DNA from: Datisca glomerata
Taxonomy: Eukaryota; Streptophyta; Magnoliopsida; Cucurbitales; Datiscaceae
DNA: 64,000 bases
Assembly: GCA_003255025.1 (NCBI GenBank)
Contig: QANY01002785.1
Span: forward strand, 1,425,319-1,489,318
Direction of reading: 5' to 3'
Of this stretch, positions 1-10,655 are shown one piece after another. Every line of letters begins with the position of its first letter. The first letter of the stretch is position 1. Under the pieces are notes generated by a model. That model searched no databases and was not told the origin of the DNA. It saw only the letters and a program-made list of their open reading frames with translations. Made by a program: the position numbers and the translations under genes.

Positions 1-892
1 AACCCAATAGCACTGCCATCATTGGAAGAGTTGGAGGAAGTGTTCCTTGATAGGGAGGTAGGGGAGACCCATCCTCATAGGAAATAGTTTGTCTAAGGAT
101 CAAAAGAGACGGACTACTGACCCTACTTTGGGAGTTTGAAGATGTGTTTGCTTGGTCATATACAGAAATGCGAGGGCTGGATCCAACCATGGTAACTCAC
201 AAGCTAGGGTCTCAATGACGTGTAACCCCATCAAGCAACCGCCACGACACTCATTATCCCAAAGTAGAATTGTGAATAAACTCTGAAATCACAAAGTTCA
301 TGGAAGACAAGTTCATAAGGCCAATAGAACACCCCACTTGGCTCGCAAATATTGTTCCAGTGGAAAAGAAGAATGGCCAAATACGATGTTGCATCGATTT
401 CAGAGATTGGAACAAGGCCTACCCAAAGCATGATTTTCTGTTGCACAATGCGGACACCTTGGTAAATGCCACAGTGGAATAGGAAAAGTTCTCCTTCATG
501 GATTTGTTCAGTGGGTACAACCAGATCATAATCGAACCTAGGGATGCTGAGAAAACCACCTTTAGAACTCTTTTTAGCAATCCCTAATATGTTGTGATGT
601 CGTTCAAGTTGAAAAACGTCAGGGCTACTTATCATAGGGTGATGAGGGAGATCATCCATTATATGATCCATGACTTCATGGAAGATTATGTTGATGACTT
701 ATTACGAAATCTAAAATGGCAGACATGCACCTCAGATTTCTGAGAAGCGTATTTGAGAGGTGCAGAATCTATAAGCTCAAGATGAATCTATTGAAATGTG
801 CCTTTGGGGTCCCTCGCGGTTGGGGTTTGTGTCCACCAATGAGAGATAGACATCGATCAGGAAATGGTAAAAGCCATAAGGGACATGGCACC
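1..892 (+). pseudogene. Ty3/gypsy pol fragment, Tat-like reverse transcriptase (5' half, interrupted)
   Basis: Decayed reverse transcriptase of an LTR retrotransposon. The N-terminal RT spacer is readable from about 120 (FEDVFAWSYTEMRGLDP), followed at 300-482 by an open segment with the fingers motif (PTWLANIVPVEKKNGQIR). After a stop come the palm motif FMDLFSGYNQ (about 497-526) and a catalytic box that still reads YVDD near 684-698, then LKMNLLKCAFGV near 775-810. The wording is that of the Tat/Retand branch of gypsy elements rather than Athila or chromoviruses. Several stops and frameshifts make it non-coding. The frame runs into the 893-7893 insertion after the residues AIRDMAP and resumes at 7894. 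No LTR for this element lies in the window, so its 5' end is to the left. Confidence 0.85.
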
Positions 893-3067
893 TGTAACAA
901 CCCAAAAATTTATCCAAAATCTCCTTTAATAATTTATGCAAATAAAGCTCGCGAAAGCTAGTTCAATTTTTTTTTACAAAAAAACTAATCACGTGGGAAA
1001 TTAAAAATTAAAAAGTCTAATTTATTACAAAAAATTCAAAACGTCATATAACAGCAGATTACTACATCATAATTATCTAATGAAAGAAAATAAATAAAAG
1101 TAGTTAAACTTTAACAAAACAAGATAAAACTTTTAAAGTTACTTTGACTTTAACATTGACTTTAGTCCAGTGCCAAAGACTCAAGACTTCATCCGAAATG
1201 AATGCATCTTCCTCGTGTGAACATTTTAAAATAAAATGGACTGAGTATAAAAAATATACTCAGTATATAAAACCATACATGCATAACATCACACAAAGCA
1301 CTCACATACAAGGCACGTCATTTCCATTTTACAGAGTTTTACGTGCAAAACTTATCATTCGTTCAGATCATTCATGTCTTTCCTTACAAAGGCACTAGCT
1401 AATTTTCGTTAGAGCTTTCCACCACCCCCATATCAAAACAGAATTATTCGCCGGCAAGATTTGTTAGTTTGTAAGGTACGTACAAGTGATCTTTCTCATG
1501 AATACCATTCTACACCTTCGAGAAGGCTGAACCAGTTGCAATAATGCATTCTCGCACAACTAACCAGAACATATTCACAAACCCTTTCTTGAAGGATGAG
1601 GTAACACATAGACCTTTCCCGAAGGACAAGGTAATACATAGATCTTTCCTGAAGGAGAGGGCAACCATAAACATAGTTTGGTGGGTAAGTGACTTTAATG
1701 GCACACAATATTTTATGTTACGTGATCATACGATAATCTTTCATATTTTATATCTCATTTCTTTACCAAGTTTCAGAATCATAGATTTTATCATCATTTG
1801 AAATAAAGTATAATAGCACAACGAATTCATCACAAAACAATAATACAAAATGAAAGAGAAATCAGAATTTATTCTACAATTTTCAGACACAGCTAGGCAA
1901 GCGCGTAGTAACTTATATAAGATTTCACTTTCCTGATCTTCTGGTAAAAAAATTATGCAAGTGAAACTCCTAAAACATATGACACTAGGCGACTCAGAAT
2001 AATGCAGATTTCAAAAACGGAAACTAACACTAAGCGCTGACTCGGGTAAAAACCAATACAACTTAAACTAGGGTTTCCTAAAAATTCTAGATTTCTTACT
2101 GGCTGACCTGAAATATACCAGAGCTTTACATAATTAATTTCATGAAATTCTGAGATTGATTGAGTTGTCAAAATGTGAAAACTAGATCGTCACAGAAAAC
2201 TGTTTTTCTTCCAAATAAATAAGTAATGTTCAAAAATATGTTTCAATAAGAAAACCATGTCAAAAATTCTGAAACTTCACATAATTACTAAAGATATTCT
2301 CAAAATAATACCGTAAAATTTTAGGTCAAACCGAGTTGATCTCAATACAGTAGCAACCCTAAATTTGGATATCGAAAAACTGTTTTCCCCTGTACGATAT
2401 AGAAACTACCAAAAATTGTAAAAACCTCACAGGGATCGAATTTTTACCTAATTTTTTCTACAGTATTCTTTTCAATATGTTAAGAATTTACACTCAAAAT
2501 TTCAGGTTCAAACTATTTCGTTTGTGTTCCAAAACGTCCATTCGTTTTCACTGTGGACAGAAATTATGAAAGTTCCCAGTTTTTATGAAAAAGTCAGATT
2601 CTTTTATCGTAAACGGTTTTTTCTTATTCGAAAAAAATTTCTGGAACATAAATGTGTTTAGGTCTAATTCTTATTCAGAACTATTCATAAAAATATGTCA
2701 AACCAAATAATATAATTTATGATGGAAAAAGAGAGGACAATTTGAGTTTAGCGAAACCGCGATCTGAATAAACACGACCTACATCTTGTGCCACAACCAC
2801 CACTGCTAAAGCATAATACCCCTGAGTTATTAGGGTTCTTAGACGGTGAGCAAGAGATGAGGTTGTGTAAAATGGAGGGGCGAGAGTGAGGAAGAAAAGA
2901 GATGTTGCACGTATGAAGAGGAAGAGACAAGGGAGTGAGTGCCGCTCAACAACAAGAAAGGGGAGAGGTGAGTGCCGCAAAAATAGAGAGGGGAGAGAGA
3001 TGAGTGATAGAGAGGCAAAGAGAATAGGAAACCTAGTATAGTAGACCAAAAATAATGGAAACTTACT
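893..3067 (-). repeat. Left LTR (3' LTR) of the nested Tekay/Del-like element, truncated
   Basis: The first about 160 bp match the right LTR at 6984 (shared ATTTATCCAAAAT, AATTTATGCAAATAAA, AGCTAGTTCAATTTTTTTT). The block 2853-3065 matches 7127-7380 (shared GAGGCAAAGAGAATA and ATGGAAACTTACT). Between these blocks this LTR holds about 1.8 kb absent from the right LTR. Similarity stops abruptly after ATGGAAACTTACT near 3066, and integrase sequence follows directly. The outer part of the LTR (the counterpart of 7381-7893), the polypurine tract and the end of pol are therefore deleted. The LTR is longer than 2 kb, which fits Tekay-type elements. No gene is visible inside it. Confidence 0.75.
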
Positions 3068-4140
3068 TTCTTCCATATAACGCTTTGAAAGACACCATCC
3101 CAATTGTTACTTGATATTTATTATTGTACGAAAATTTGATCAGTGGCAACTTGTCACTTCAGTTCCCTTAAAAGTCCAATACACAAGCTCAGAGCATATC
3201 GTTGAGAGTTTAGATGGTCTGTTCTGTCTTTCCATCTGTTTGAAGGTGAAAAGCCGTACTAAAACTTAGTTGGGTACCCAAAGTTTCTTGAAGACTATGC
3301 CAAAATCTTGAAGTAAACTTTAGATCATGGTCTGCTACTATACTGGCACCCCATGGAGTCTAACAATCTCCTTAGTATATAACCTTGCCCGACCCTCCAT
3401 TGAGAATGTTGTACATCCCGGTAGAAAATGAGCAAGCTTAGTCAAATGATCGACTATAACCCAAATCGCACTAGATTCTCTCGTAGTCTTTGGTAGACCT
3501 ACTTCAAGGCCCATCGATATATGCTCCCATTTTCATTATGTAATTTCTTAAGGCTATAAGACACCAGAGGAGCGTTGCTATTCGACCTTCACTTATTGAC
3601 AAGTAAGACATTGCTCTACAAATTTTGCCACGCCTTTTTTCATGTTGTTCCACCAAGAGGGCTTGAAGTCATGATGCATCTTTGTATTACGCGGGTGAAT
3701 TGAGTAGGGAGTGGAGTGAGGTTCTATAAGAATCTCCATTTTTAGCTCCTTATTTTGAGGTATGAAAACTCTGTTGTTGAATTCGAGTAGTCCATCTTGA
3801 GCCATCGAGAAACCATTCCTTTTCGTGCTCCCAATCTCTGATGTGATCTTCACTAAGGGAAGGTCCTCATTCTATGCATCACGTATTCAATTCCGAAGAG
3901 TAGGTCATACCATCAGTTGACCAAGCATAGCCGAAGCATTCTAGACCAATATTTCTAAATCTAAACTTTCTAGGTGATCGATCCTGAATGAAATTCTGAG
4001 TGGAAATGTAAGTTGCTAGAGATCATGATTTCCTACTTAGTGTATTTGCTACCACGTTTGCTTTTTGAGGATGGTAGTTAATCATACAATCATAGTCCTT
4101 AACCAGTTCCAACCATCTACGTTGCCTCATATTGAGCTCT
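3068..4140 (-). pseudogene. Integrase of the nested gypsy element, C-terminally truncated
   Basis: Integrase would insert the cDNA copy into the host chromosome. On the minus strand the N-terminal zinc domain is an open segment at 3593-3853, with HSTPYSIHP and ending FVEQCLTCQ, as in gypsy HHCC domains. The catalytic core follows to about 3180 and includes the decayed equivalent of the AFHPQTDGQTER block (near 3225-3260). The sequence ends at an ALYGRK-like stretch at 3068-3090, where it is fused directly to LTR sequence. The C-terminal part and any chromodomain are missing. Stops and frameshifts are frequent. Confidence 0.75.
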
Positions 4141-4149
4141 TTTTATGTG

Positions 4150-5440
4150 AAAAGATACTTCAGATTCTTATGATCCGTGTAGATCTCGACCCCGATCTCG
4201 ACCCCATTCCATAGAGATAATAACGCCAAATCTTTGGAAAAAAAACTATTGATGTAAGTTCCAAATCGTGGGTTGGGTATTTCTGTTCATGACTTTTCAA
4301 TTTTTGGGATGCATAGGCTATAACTTTCCCATGGCGCATCAATACACAATCCAAGCCCACTCAAGAGGTATCGTTGTAGATGACAAATCCAGCACTCCCA
4401 GAGGGTATAATAAGGACTGGGGCCGATACCAATCTTTGTTTTAGTTCATGGAAACTCTTTTCGCACTCTCCTGACCACATGTACCGTGCATTCTTTCTCG
4501 TAAACTAAGTCAATGGTGCAGAAATCTTAGAGAATCGCTCCACAAATATCCCATAATAGCCTACCAATCCCAAGAAACTCCAAATCTCCTTAACATTTGT
4601 TGGACGATTCTAGTTCATTATTGCTTCTACCCTTTGTTGGATCCACTGATATATCCTCTTTAGAAATTAGTGTCCAAAAAGGCAATCTTAGTTAACCAAA
4701 AAGTCACACTCACTAAACTTGGCATATAGCCTCTGGTCCTTTAAAATTTGTAGTGTGGTTCTGAGATGTTTCTCGTGTTCTCCCTCAGACTTAGAGTAGA
4801 TTAGGATGCTATCTATGAAAACAATGATAAGCTGATCCAAGAAATCATGAAAACCCAATTCATCAAGTCCATTAATGAGGCAACGACATTTTTCAAACCA
4901 AAAGGCATGGCCAAAAACTTGTAATGTCCATACCGAGTACGAAAGCAGTCTTCGGTATGTCCTCCTTCTTTATTCTCAATTGATGATACCCAGATCACGA
5001 GTCAAATTTTAAGAAAATACAAGCTCCATGAAGTTGATAAAACAAATATTCTATTCAAGGTAGAGGATACTTATTTTTAATGGTAACTTTGTTCAACTTC
5101 CTATAGTCGGTACAAACCCTCATATTAACATCTTACTTCTTCACAAAGAGAACGTGTGCAACCCATGATGAGACACTGAAGTGAATAAAGCCCTTGTCCA
5201 ATAACTCTTCCAGTTGTTCCTTAAGTTCCTTTGTCTCCACGGGTGCCATACGATATGGGCCCATATATATTGGGGCTGTCCAGGGAATTAACTCGATGTT
5301 GAAACCCACTTCTTTAACGGGCGGTACGCTTGGCAACATCTTAAAAAATTTTTTTAGGAAGTCTTTAACCACCTTTATATCGTTCAGTTCTAACTCCAAC
5401 TTCTGTGTGTCCAACACGCTAGCAAATAGCCCTAACAACC
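4150..5440 (-). pseudogene. Reverse transcriptase and RNase H of the nested gypsy element
   Basis: Minus-strand pol core. The open segment 5133-5438 carries the linker and RT N-terminus (PVKEVGFNIELIPWTAPIY, then KELKEQLEELLDKGFI, then VLFVKK). The segment 4813-4998 carries [19 protein letters not shown], the RT palm. The catalytic FIDD box reads FIDS at about 4805-4820, so one catalytic aspartate is lost. RNase H is seen at 4160-4360 ([25 protein letters not shown]). The order, spacing and wording are those of Tekay/Del-type gypsy pol. Many stops; no function expected. Confidence 0.85.
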
Positions 5441-5545
5441 CTTGTTAATCAATCGTCTGGCTCGAAGGGATGAGATGATCTAAGGTAGTGCATGCAAACA
5501 CGTTCCTTTTAAATTTGAAGCTTGACTTACCTATAGGGTTAAACA

Positions 5546-5899
5546 TTACCTCCCGTTCATGAAAAGGATATTGGCATAGTTAGAAGCTAGCCAATCCATA
5601 CAAAAAATAACATTGAAATCATGCACATTTAAAAGTGTAAAATTAGCCTCCAACATTCTATCAGCAATTGTTATAGAACAAGACTTGATGGCCTTGTCTG
5701 TACATAAAATAACACCTGAATGGGTGGGCATACAAAACTCAACCTCAAGAGATACTATCTCCACATTCAATTTACTAGAGAACTTAGTAGACATAAAGGA
5801 ATGCATAAAGCTAGAATCAAACAACACAAATGCAACTCCATGAATGAGAAGTGTACCTGACACCACATTTGAAGCGTCATCCAAATCAGCCTTACTCAT
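5546..5899 (-). pseudogene. Aspartic protease domain of the nested gypsy element
   Basis: A 117-codon open stretch on the minus strand. It opens with MSKADLDDASNVVSGTLLI, the usual junction of gag and protease in chromovirus-type gypsy elements. The expected catalytic DTGA/DSGA box in FDSGASHSF-type wording reads LFDSSFMHSFMS here, so the glycine of the active-site triad is replaced. Downstream NVIFCMDWLASNYANI corresponds to the conserved FDVILGMDWL block. It lies immediately upstream of the RT segment in transcription order. The retained open frame suggests moderate age. Confidence 0.85.
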
Positions 5900-6965
5900 G
5901 GCGTAAACCTTCCCTTATGCTCTGGATCCGTTACCGATCCTTTGACCATCAGGCCTGTCTCTTATCTCAGGGTAGTCCTTTAGAAAATATCTAGTTTTTC
6001 CACAATGAAAACAAACGTCAATGACTTTGAAGCATTATCCCGTATGATTTTTCCTACATGTACCATAAGTCTGAACTTCCATCTTTGTTTGAATCTTCTT
6101 GGATTGATCATCCTTCTGACTAGAACTCCCCTAGAACTTCCTTTTATGGTGGTTTGGGTTAGGGTGATTAGCAGGGTTCGAGATCCACTCTTTTCCAAAA
6201 GCCTTTACTGAAGTGGTCTACACACTTGTCAGTAAAAGGTACTTACTACCAAAACTAATAGAACCACATATTATAAGACAAACAATATAAATAATCCATA
6301 TTCCATACTATCCTTAGAAATCATATAACTGAGTGAAAATCTTCATCTGGGTCTTCATCCGGATCATCCTCTGAATCTGCCTCTAGTTCAAGGGCTCTAG
6401 GGATAATGTTCAGCCTCGGGCCACAACCAGTGCAAAACCTAAATGCGGAAACACATGCTCATGGTCGTCTAGAGCTACATGTAAGGGTTGGGTAACTTCC
6501 TCATCGTTAGATCCAACTGACTCATCCTGAACGTCAATATGTCTTGCTTGAAAATGCTGAATTCCCACCTCTCAGGGAAAAACTCTAGCTATCGGAGGTT
6601 ATTGCCTCCTTACGCTGGGTGTTGAAGCACGATTATGTGCTCCCCTCCTGATGATCCATGGATTTCGTACTATAGTCAAACGTCTACAATTCGAGTCCAG
6701 TAACATCATTCTTACAAATCTTGTAGGGAGTGGGGAGAAATTGGACCCCAGTCAGAAATTTCTCTGCCACTAACAGTCGATCCAAAGTCGTTTGAAAATT
6801 TCATTGCTACGACAATCACACGATTCAATGAGTGTCACATACAAATAACAACCCTAAATTCAGGCACGAACTCTTAAGATTTAGAAAAATTTCTTGAAAA
6901 TCATTTCGTCAATTAACTCAAAATTCAAAAAACTTTTTAGTAAATACATTTATCTACAGAATCAG
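5900..6965 (-). pseudogene. gag remnant with degenerate zinc knuckle
   Basis: Near 5965-6010 on the minus strand a CCHC-type knuckle is recognisable as CFHCGKTRYFLKDY. Its first two cysteines survive, but the histidine and last cysteine positions are replaced. Arg/Lys-rich sequence at 5980-6198 precedes it. Upstream in transcription order (6200-6965) I see only a short acidic stretch (near 6330-6420) and no recognisable capsid domain. This part probably contains decayed gag and leader sequence. Confidence 0.6.
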
Positions 6966-6969
6966 ATTT

Positions 6970-6981
6970 GCTCTGATACCA
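6970..6981 (-). promoter_or_regulatory. Primer binding site (initiator Met tRNA type)
   Basis: The minus strand reads TGGTATCAGAGC, the standard plant LTR-retrotransposon primer binding site complementary to the 3' end of initiator methionine tRNA. It lies 2 bp inside the right LTR, which fixes the orientation of the nested element and identifies the right LTR as its 5' LTR. Confidence 0.9.
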
Positions 6982-6983
6982 AC

Positions 6984-7893
6984 TGTAACAGTCTAAAAAT
7001 TTATCCAAAATTTCCTTTAAGAATTTATGCAAATAAAACTCGTGGAAGCTAGTTCAATTTTTTTTTAAAAAACTAATCATGCGGTACCAAGAAATTCAAG
7101 AAATTCAAAACATCATATAACGGTATAAGAGATGAGGTTGTCATGCAAAAAGGGGGGGGGGTAGCGCGAGAGTGAGGAAGAGAAAGAGATACCGCACGTG
7201 TGAGGGGGAAGAGAGAAGGTGGTTGTCAACACACAAATGAGGAGGAGGGAGTGAGGGCCGATCAAAAACAAGAGAGGGGTGAGGTGAGTGCCGCACAAGT
7301 AGAGAGGGGAGAGAGATGAGTGATAGAGAGGCAAAGAGAATAAGAAACCTAATATACTAGGTCAAACATAATGGAAACTTACTAAAACAATAAGCCAAAA
7401 TGTTTTGGAAAGAAAAACTCATTTCCTAAAGGGAGGAGGGGGTGGGGGGAGGGGGGTCGTCCCAGCAAGGGGGAAAGTGAGGGTCAGTAAACCCTAATCC
7501 AAATGTCTCCATAAACTAAAAAAATAATAAACCCTCAAAATAAATTCTCTTAAACAAAACGGCATAAAAATAATCCCCAAAAAATAATACTATAACCCTA
7601 ATAACATAAAATTACACTTAATAACATGCACATGATATAAACAAATGCACATGCATCATACAAATTGAATTAGGCGTGGGTGGGATATAGTAAGTGACAA
7701 AATTACATTTTTGTTTCCTAAAATTAATACTTTTTAAAATTCACAAAGGGCCCCCTCTAATATAATTTTTTTTATCTATCACGTGATAAAAAATGTCACA
7801 TTAATATAAAATATAAGGGCTAACGTTATAATCTAAGACATGAAAATAAAAAAATGCTCTCATCCCAATCGGTCACAAAGTAGGGGTGTTACA
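6984..7893 (-). repeat. Right LTR (5' LTR) of the nested Tekay/Del-like element, internally deleted
   Basis: Bounded by TGTAACA (6984) and TGTTACA (ending 7893), an exact inverted pair. It matches the left LTR at both shared blocks but lacks the about 1.8 kb middle found there. It keeps the outer about 510 bp that the left LTR lost. A very G-rich tract (7431-7456) contains five runs of three or more G. No gene seen. Confidence 0.8.
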
Positions 7894-8188
7894 CCTCCGC
7901 CCCAGACAGTCAATGAGCTTAAATCATTCTTGGGGATAGTGTCTTTTGTATGCCGCTTTATACCCACATTGGCAGAATTAATCAGCTCTCTTCAATCATT
8001 ATTGAAGCACGACTGTGATTTCTAGTGGGCCTCTGAATAGTAAAGGTGTTTTCAGCAAATAAAAGGATGTTTTACTCACATCCGCCATCATGGTACCACC
8101 ACGAGGAGACACACCGCGAATCTTGTACATCACGTCCATGGCTAAGTCCATTGAGGTGATATTGGCTCAAGAACGAGAGTGGTTAGAA
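7894..8188 (+). pseudogene. Continuation of the Tat-like pol (end of RT, start of RNase H)
   Basis: The frame broken at 892 resumes here with PPQTVNELKSFLGIVSFVCRFIP, the RT connection block. Then comes a stop, and a second open stretch near 8065-8170 reads LTSAIMVPP, then RILYITSMAKSIEVILAQE, the beginning of a Tat-type RNase H. The direct continuation across the 7-kb insertion is the main evidence for nesting. RNase H is cut off at about 8188, where Athila-like integrase sequence begins. Confidence 0.8.
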
Positions 8189-8189
8189 T

Positions 8190-10655
8190 GATCTAGAGTA
8201 TTTTGAAACAATGCCATTCAACATTATATGGTGGTCATTTTGGAAGAATGAGAACATCTGCCAAAGTTTGCAATCAGAGTATCACTGGCCATCCATTTTC
8301 CAAGATGCATATGACTTTGCCAAATGTTGTGATAGATGTCAAAGGGTAGGATATATTTCCCAGAAGCAGGTAATGCCCTTAAATAATTTTATGGAAGTAA
8401 TATTGTTTGATGTCTGGGCATAGACATTATGGGACCCTTCCCACCATCCTTTGGTAATCTGTACATTCTTGTTATAGTAGACTAAATGTCCAAATGGGTT
8501 GAGGCTTTAGTTCTGTGAAAAAATGATTCTAAGTTCATGGTGAAGTTTTTATAGAAAAATATATTAACCAGATTTGGAACCCCAAGAGTAATCCTAACTA
8601 GTGAAGGGACCTTTTTCGTAACAAACTTTTTGAGGGATTATTCATAAAGTATGGGGTGAAACACAAAGTTGCTATAACTTACCACCCCCTAACCAGTGGA
8701 CAATATGAGTTTCAAACAAGGAATTCAAAAGGATCCTAGAGAAAATAGTTCATCTCAATAGGAAAGACAATTCATCCACTGGGCATGTCCCATTATAGAT
8801 TAGTTTTTGGCAACGCTTGCCATTTACCTCTTGAGCGACCACACAGAGCATTCTGGGAAGTTAAGAAGTTAAATCACAGGTGGGTAAAACATATCATTGT
8901 AGCTAAATGAACTAGATGAATTGAGACTATTTTCCTATAATAATGCCAGATTGTGCAAAGAAAAGACTAAAAAGTGGCATGACAAGAAGACTCAGTCAAG
9001 AGAACTTATTCCATGGCAGCAACTATTATTATTCACTTCAAGATTAAAATTGTTTCCAGGCAAACTGAATTTATGCTGGTCATGGCCATTTAAACTAATG
9101 AAAGCCTATCCTTACTAATAAATCTAAGATTTTAGACTTAAATTGTACCTTATCATAGGTTGATTTAGTGTTTTTATTGCATAAGTCCTAGTTATTTGCT
9201 GTTTATTTAGTCCTAGGGTTAGTTTTGTAATTATGCTAACCTCGTTAGTTTTTAAGTAAATTTACGCATTAGAGTTTCTTTGGTGCAACCCCTTGTAGAG
9301 CTTTATATCTTTCGATGTTGTAGTAGTTCCTGATGCTGTTATAGCTGTAGCAGTACATTGCGAGCTTGGCGAGTGGTTTGTGGCGTAGTCCACCTGGTGC
9401 TAAAAGTAAAACAGAGATTCTTGTGTGTCAGAAACCGTTATTACAAGTGTCCTCAGTGCCTGCTTTCATGGTCCCCAACTCTTGGAAGCTTGACATATAT
9501 CCCAATTCTAAGGGCAAACCATAATCTTGAGGCTCATATAAAAGGAAGTTCATCTATTTTTGAAAAAGACATAAGACATAGCCAAAAGGAGATGACATTA
9601 CTTTGTACGAAAGATACTTTTCACAGAAAGGGACGAGGAAGAAGATGACAGAAATGAAGGAATAAAAAGAAAAAGCTTAAAATAAATTGTATATGTTTCT
9701 TCTTTTCTCTCTCTTGTTTACCACATATCACTCTCTGTTTTAGCTTCATTCTATTTCTTAGTCTACAAGAAAACATGGAAATGGGATATCCGTTTTTATG
9801 TTTGAGCTCATTATAAGCTAAACCCTTGGTGGCTAGTATGGTAATATGAACTTGGGTTTTACTTTATCTTATTAATGATGTTTCTGTTGTTAAGCTCTCT
9901 TTGGGATTTTAATAAGTAAGCTTAAAGTTAATTTCTATTAGTGATTGGCCATCTCTATTGGAATACAATTTAGATTGAGATATGAATGGACTTAGTTTAA
10001 TGGAATAGACTTTATTGATGCTTGAGTGTTTAAATAAAAAATACATGAATATGGAATCGTGTAGATTTAAATACTTTATGAGTTACATAGACATATGAAC
10101 TAGCCTTGTAACCTTTTGACTGGAACTTAATGAACCAATCTCAAAACTGACTAACCTTAGACATAAGATAGTTCGAGTGGAATTGGTAATCTAAAAAATG
10201 ACAGTTTATTGTGCTTAAGAGCTAAGGTAGTGCGACTGAGATGCTATCGCAACTGGTGCAGGATTAATTTATATAAAGAAATTAATAAGGGATTTGTCCA
10301 TACTAGCCATCTCTCTTCTTGAATATCTCACTGATATTAATTAGTTTTCTGCTCTGCAATTTTCATTTTCACTTCACTCTTTAGACTTATTAATTTCAAT
10401 TAAATTTCAATCACATCAACCAATCATTATTGTTACTGCCCCTGGTTATAAATTAACTTTGTCTTGGTCACAAATATTGTATATTCACTTAGTCCCTGTG
10501 GGGATCGACTCATATTTACTACTTTATTACTTATTAAATGATACATGTACTTGCATAGACATATATCAAGAGACAACACTTACTGTGGATCTAATGGATG
10601 AAAAGATAGGAAGAGAGTTCAAAGTTAATGGTCAAAGGGTAAAGCAATACTAAGG
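8190..10655 (+). pseudogene. Athila-like gypsy integrase, interrupted by a solo LTR
   Basis: Integrase remnant. The zinc domain shows YGGHFG (near 8228) and FAKCCDRCQRVG (8312-8349), followed by the decayed VELFDVWGIDFMGPFPPS-type block (8395-8455). The DDE core region shows VTYHP and SGQ-type wording near 8675-8705 and a late block CHLPLE-like at 8815-8835. The C-terminal segment 8921-9118 reads LRLFSYNNARLCKEKTKKW in decayed form. The frame is cut at 9115 and resumes at about 10584 with TVDLMDEKIGREFKVNGQR, the typical end of Athila pol. Wording is clearly Athila, unlike the Tat-like RT upstream. Confidence 0.8.
9116..10578 (+). mobile_element. Solo LTR of an Athila-family element inside integrase
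   Basis: Flanked by the perfect 5-bp duplication CTTAC (9111-9115 and 10579-10583). Removing the LTR and one CTTAC brings the two halves of the integrase C-terminus together. The 5' end (TAATAAATCTAAGATTTTAG) resembles the LTR start at 34810 and 41006 (TGATAACTCTAA). The 3' part shares the run of AAGCTCATTATAAGCT, a GATCGACTCAT-like block, and ACTTGCATAGACATATATCA with those LTRs. The first dinucleotide is TA rather than TG. No internal region remains, as expected after recombination between two LTRs. Confidence 0.85.

Larger units (their letters stand above)
893..7893 (-). mobile_element. Nested Tekay/Del-like Ty3/gypsy element, reverse orientation
   Basis: A complete but decayed LTR retrotransposon on the minus strand. 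Both ends carry the same 7-bp inverted terminus (TGTAACA at 893, TGTTACA ending at 7893). The two LTRs align over their first about 150 bp and again over a purine-rich block. A primer binding site for initiator methionine tRNA lies just inside the right LTR. Internal order on the minus strand is gag zinc knuckle, aspartic protease, RT, RNase H, integrase, the gypsy order. It interrupts the Tat-like pol reading frame of its host element: CACCT occurs at 889-893 and 7892-7896, overlapping the terminal bases, so the exact duplication (4 or 5 bp) is uncertain. The pol wording matches the Tekay/Del chromovirus group; this lineage call is an inference. Confidence 0.85.

Noticed and set aside
231..671. 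146-codon open frame on the minus strand
   Set aside because: It is antisense to the Tat-like RT, which is recognisable on the + strand; no protein similarity on the minus strand.
5980..6211. Overlapping frames on both strands at the gag/protease boundary
   Set aside because: The + strand frame is a shadow; only the minus strand carries the knuckle and protease wording.
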